Position numbers and translations under genes: made by a program
DNA from: Gordius sp. MW1
Taxonomy: Eukaryota > Nematomorpha > Gordioida > Gordea > Gordiidae
DNA: 64,000 nt
Assembly (NCBI GenBank): GCA_964036665.1
Contig: OZ038532.1
Location: forward strand, 19,371,037-19,435,036
Direction of reading: 5' to 3'
In this document: one piece after another, positions 60,801-64,000 of the stretch
Position numbering within the stretch: position 1 is the stretch's first letter
How the letters are laid out: the number at the start of each line of letters is the position of its first letter
Notes under the pieces: generated by a model
The model's input: the letters and a program-made list of their open reading frames with translations, nothing else
The model's database searches: none
Told to the model about the DNA's origin: nothing

Positions 60801-61052
60801 CCCAAATGGCCAAATCTATAAGAATCGGTAATTTAGTAATGAAATTAATAAAAATAGTTAAAATAAAATGCAAATAATAATAGTATAAAATGCTTTTGAA
60901 AAATATTTTTTTGCTGTATAAAAGGGTTAAAATCGTGTCCAGAAGAAAGAACGTGTTCAAAGGGTGTCTGTAAAATTTGCAAAATAGTGGACAGAGGTGA
61001 TCGCAAGAGAAAATCCGTTTGCGTTCCAAAAATTACAATCGAAAAAAGATAA
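57832..61052 (+). CDS. Secreted single fibronectin-III-like domain protein with Cys-rich tail (4 exons)
   Basis: Exons 57832-57898, 58056-58235, 60678-60827 and 60943-61052 join in phase to about 168 residues. Exon 1 is a signal peptide, MIFFLLCALIFSIPFNSLAE. Exons 2 and 3 give FNYTVSWKGIDGINNYEVEI, YLVRHNIGDPKKITKLSSIK and ASVSFPSKGQYFIMVRSTS. The W, the NYEVEIY strand and the final GQYFIMVRS strand with a Tyr fit the FN3 beta-sandwich. Exon 4 encodes a basic tail with four cysteines, TCSKGVCKICKIVDRGDRKR then KSVCVPKI and a TAA. AATAAA lies at 61126. The donor of exon 2 (58235, ctag|gttta) is weaker than gtaaaa at 58226 but is the one that keeps phase with exon 3. Intron 2 holds a 2.2-kb hAT element. 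The FN3 call rests on pattern; ligand and function are unknown. Confidence 0.65.
58578..58853. mobile_element. MITE (TIR GCTTGTCTTAATATCGGATT), nested
   Basis: Left gcttgtcttaatatcggatt, right aatccgatattaagacaagc, a perfect 20-bp inverted pair. Flanked by taag-containing sequence on both sides. Confidence 0.85.
58875..59032. mobile_element. hAT MITE (CATGGGCGTAGCC family), nested
   Basis: Starts tatgggcgtagccagggg, ends ggctactcccatga. Flanks only partly alike (gcggtgtg / gggtgttt). Confidence 0.7.
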
Positions 61053-61449
61053 ATATAAAATTTTAAGGAATAATGTTATTTTATTAGCAGATATATCTTA
61101 TTTTTTGAAATTAATATTATAAGTGAATAAAAAAATTTTTGTGATTACAAAATAAAAGCAATAAATTCTTAATTTTATTGATCCTACGAATTAATGCTTC
61201 GTTTTATTCCTTGTATTTTAAAAAAATCTAACTTTTTATTGAATTACTATTATTTAAATGTATGTTTAAAATGCAAACTAGAATATAAAAAAACTTGGCA
61301 GATTATATAATTCTCATTTTTTTTATATAGTGTCATATGAACTTTTTTATTAATAAATTAATATTGGAATTATATATGAAATGAAGAAACTCTCTTAAGA
61401 TGCCAGAAACATGGAATTTCTGAAAGTTTAGCTCTTTTTTGTATAAAAT

Positions 61450-62542
61450 TTAACTTGTCATGACCCAAAACTCGATTGTATAGACTAGCCAAATGGCATA
61501 AAAAATATTTTATTATATTTATATAATTACAAACTCGCATTTTTTATTATACAAATCAAATGTGGTATCTGGATAATATTACATTACATACCAAAAGATA
61601 TTGATGCCTGAGTCAGAACTCCTGATCTAGGTGGAGTTGTAACCTAAGTTAAAAATAAAAAATTGAAAACAATATAAACTTTTAAATTTATTTTTCAAAA
61701 AATTAGTTATCTCAAAGATGCAATTAGAATATAAAATATCCAAAATTGAGATGTTCATTTGAAATTTATTTGTGTTATATATGTTTTAATTATTAATTTT
61801 TAAACAGAGTCATAAGATTGTTATAGCTTGAACATGATAAAGTTTTACTTTGTTGTAATAAATAACATAAACCTCGTATGGGCATATATGGCCGAAAGTT
61901 TTAAAATAATATTTTTTTAAACAAGGTTCCATCCTAAAGTTTAAATTTTATGGACAAAATCATTTATTAAAAGTAGAGATGGTAATTTAGATTCAAGGGG
62001 TCTGTAGAGGATACGATGTAAATTTGCTTAAAGTCGTCTAGATTTCAATTTTATATAAATGTAACAAATTTTTTCAAGGGTCCATCAACTTATACATAAT
62101 AAATTGTGTGCTCAGCCAGCAGTGGAATTAGAGGGGGGGGGCAACAATGATTCAGGGAGGGGTAAAATGAACATTTTTTGAAATTTTAGCCATAATTTTA
62201 ATAAATTTCAACAAATTTTTGGATTTAGAGGGGGGCAGTCGCCCCTCCCTGCCCTACCCCTTTGGCTACGCCCATGTAAATTGATAAGTTTATTTTTATA
62301 ACAAAAAGTGTATACTAAGAGACATATGGCACCCATGTCGACGGTAAACGTAGTCAAATCGATTCTGAAAGTAGCTGAATTAGGATTTAAGCCAGAAAAC
62401 ATGGTTATGGTTCCTCCTACCATGGGCGCTGCAATAGTTCCACCAGCTGTACCAATTTGATTTACGTTGGGGAATAAGTAAACTGGATTATTCAGCGTTG
62501 TTAAAGGCGCGTTAGCTGCTGCTATCGTGTACAATTGTCCAA
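61450..62542 (-). CDS. C-terminal exons of a beta-sandwich, possibly galectin-like, protein
   Basis: Minus-strand exons 62542-62316, 61643-61592 and 61484-61450 join in phase. Exon one reads GQLYTIAAANAPLTTLNN, then QIGTAGGTIAAPMVGGTITM and FSGLNPNSATFRIDLTTFTV. The short exons add VTTPPRSGVLTQASISF and VYTIEFWVMTS-stop. A TTTATT at 61346 is a minus-strand poly(A) signal. The run GGTITM-x-x-GLNPNSATFRIDLTT resembles the galectin G-x-x-I-x-I-x-G-x-x-x-x-x-A-x-x-F-x-I-x-L pattern, but the galectin sugar-binding residues (H-x-NPR, W-x-x-E) are not visible, so the name is only a suggestion. At least one exon upstream is missing from the model (lead phase two bases). The gene is convergent with the FN3-like gene; their stops are ~400 bp apart. 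Confidence 0.45.
62109..62276. mobile_element. hAT MITE (CATGGGCGTAGCC family), in an intron of the beta-sandwich gene
   Basis: Left end worn (tgctcagccagcagtgg), right end ttggctacgcccatg. Flanks taaattgt / taaattga agree at 7 of 8. Confidence 0.8.
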
Positions 62543-62723
62543 CTAACAATATACAAAATTTTCATATTTTTTATAACCTTAAGATCTAGTCGAGGGGGGG
62601 GCAAATAGAAGCAGATTCCCTCTAACGCCCCTCCCAGATCCAAATTTTTTTTAATTATCAATAAATTTATTGTTTAATTAAAAAAAAGATCATTTATCTA
62701 GTCCCTTAATCATTACTAAATTT

Positions 62724-62876
62724 TGTGGGCGTAGCTAGGGGGGGCAGCTCCCCCTAATGACAAAAAAAAAATTCAATAAAAAATCCCTTAAAAACTTATG
62801 TTTTGCCCCCCCCCCCCCCTATTTGACCATAAAAATTTTTGCCCCCCCCCTAATCCAAAACCTGGCTACGCCCATG
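62724..62876. mobile_element. hAT MITE (CATGGGCGTAGCC family), 153 bp
   Basis: Starts tgtgggcgtagctaggggg, ends ggctacgcccatg. Perfect 8-bp duplication CTAAATTT (62716-62723 and 62877-62884). Confidence 0.92.
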
Positions 62877-62884
62877 CTAAATTT

Positions 62885-63895
62885 GATATCCTAAACTTAG
62901 TGCGTTTCGAGAAATCATAATTAACATTCTTCATATCTGGGAAATTCTTTATAAAAAATGGAAAAATGAGCTACCTATAGTATTTTATTAGAATGAATGA
63001 TAGTTTTTTGATTTACATCTGCTTATAAGACATTTGGTATAAAATACAACAATTATAATACAAAAATATGCAAGGGGAGTTTTATGAGTAATATCTATTC
63101 ATATCCCTTTTTAAAGGGGCCAGAATCCAAAAAACAATGTAAAAACAAATTTTGTAGTTAAATTGCGATTGATTGTTAATAAAAATAAGGAGGAGATGGT
63201 GTACTTCTTGGGAAAAAAGTGTTTTGCCCTTTACCACATAGATTTGAATACAGACATTACTATGATTAATTTTAAAAGCGATTTTTTGGAAGATAAAAGA
63301 GAACTTTCATTTTCTGAGAAATAACTCCACTCATTTATAAAATTAAATTATTAAAAATTTCTGTATAATTTCTCACAAAATATAGGCAGTGTTGTAACGT
63401 TGCGTGAAAAATTAACGGTCAAATTAGCTAGGCATTCGTGCCCGTTTGCGACTACGCCTCCAATGGACATGGCCGACATGCAAAAGATGTTCCTCCTTAA
63501 TAAACCTAAATATATAAATTATAAAATATAACATTAATAGATTGTGTCTTGCTAATAGGATTATATCCTCACTTGAAATTGATTTTTTTTCTCATATTTG
63601 GGCCCGAGAGTTAACCATAAAGCTTAACCCACTTGCAATTTTTTAAATTAATTTTTCAATAAATTTACTTTCTTTCCATATGAAAAAACCGTAGTTAGTA
63701 CACTTTTTAACAAGCAAAACTTATTTCGGAATAGAAGAGTGAGCATCGAGGTTTAGAGATTTTGCTGCCTTGTTGGAATATCAATTAATAATAAAATTTA
63801 TAAGTTGCAAATCTACAAAAATATTTTGATAAAGCATTTATGGAGATTGACTGCAGTTATAAGTTGTACTTGATAGTATCCAAAGTTAGATACTT
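62885..63895. other. No confirmed gene; one possible minus-strand exon
   Basis: Near 63390-63490 the minus strand is open (SIGGVVANGHECLANLTVNF then SRN) and could be an upstream exon of the beta-sandwich gene. Splice phase could not be confirmed. Confidence 0.25.
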
Positions 63896-63901
63896 AAAAC
63901 G

Positions 63902-63931
63902 TATAAAATCCCATTCAATATTCAATCAGTT
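63902..63931 (+). promoter_or_regulatory. Core promoter: TATA box plus TCAGTT initiator
   Basis: TATAAAA at 63902-63908 and TCAGTT at 63926-63931 put the likely start site (the A at 63928) 26 bases after the first T of the TATA box. This is the standard animal spacing with the arthropod-type initiator. An ATG follows at 63961. Confidence 0.6.
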
Positions 63932-63960
63932 ATCTGTTACCACTACAAGTTCGCTTCAAA

Positions 63961-64000
63961 ATGCTAACCTTTTTAGAAGAAAAATCATATATTTTTCTAG
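63961..64000 (+). CDS. First codons of a gene running off the right edge
   Basis: ATG after a ~33-base leader downstream of the predicted start site. The frame reads MLTFLEEKSYIFL and is still open at the window edge. Too short to identify; the end could be a coding exon or could meet a donor just outside. Confidence 0.35.
   Translation, partial: MLTFLEEKSYIFL

Noticed and set aside
60742-61029. 95-codon minus-strand frame rich in Phe/Leu/Ile
   Set aside because: Antisense to exons 3 and 4 of the FN3-like gene, whose phases join on the plus strand.

Overview
This window looks like nuclear DNA from an AT-rich invertebrate animal genome. It is not bacterial: genes are split by GT-AG introns, poly(A) signals follow stop codons, and most of the sequence is layered transposable elements. 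The recognisable proteins (NECAP, PNO1 and an alpha-1,6-fucosyltransferase with a C-terminal SH3 region) fit a metazoan. A TATA box 26 bp upstream of a TCAGTT initiator near the right edge hints at an arthropod, but I cannot name the species.

Layout. 1-3.7 kb: a non-LTR retrotransposon (minus strand) split by a 2.16-kb hAT transposon, which itself carries a small hAT MITE. 3.9-4.2 kb: last exon of an unrecognised cysteine-rich protein. 5.6-8.2 kb: decayed RTE-type LINE. 8.3-9.4 kb: decayed Ty3/Gypsy integrase. 10.35-11.0 kb: an intact intronless NECAP gene. 12.9-18.7 and 21.7-24.1 kb: two more RTE copies, a short LTR element with intact target duplications, and a 3-kb hAT element with further elements nested in it. 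24.4-26.5 kb: the seven-exon PNO1 gene. 27.5-35.7 kb: several hAT elements with oligonucleotide arrays near their ends, a tandem ~90-bp repeat, a foldback repeat, tRNA-derived repeats and a complete non-autonomous Helitron. 36.2-45.9 kb: a FUT8-type gene on the minus strand, its introns full of MITEs and a solo LTR. 46-56 kb: decayed elements, Helitron ends and hAT elements. 57.2-57.5 kb: last exon of a small putative secreted peptide. 57.8-61.05 kb: a four-exon gene for a ~168-residue secreted protein with one fibronectin-III-like domain and a cysteine-rich tail. 61.4-62.5 kb: the convergent end of a beta-sandwich (galectin-like?) gene. 63.9-64 kb: a promoter and the first codons of a gene that leaves the window.

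How it works together. The host genes are unrelated housekeeping or secretory genes: endocytic adaptor binding, 40S ribosome assembly, Golgi core fucosylation and secreted proteins. They form no operon or pathway. The strongest unifying pattern is the hAT superfamily. At least ten insertions here keep matching 8-bp target-site duplications. They fall into two TIR groups: GGCGTAGC-type elements, and TAGAG-type elements whose ends carry arrays of short GC-rich words. Exon boundaries were inferred by eye from reading phase, splice consensus and remembered family similarity; no search or alignment was run.
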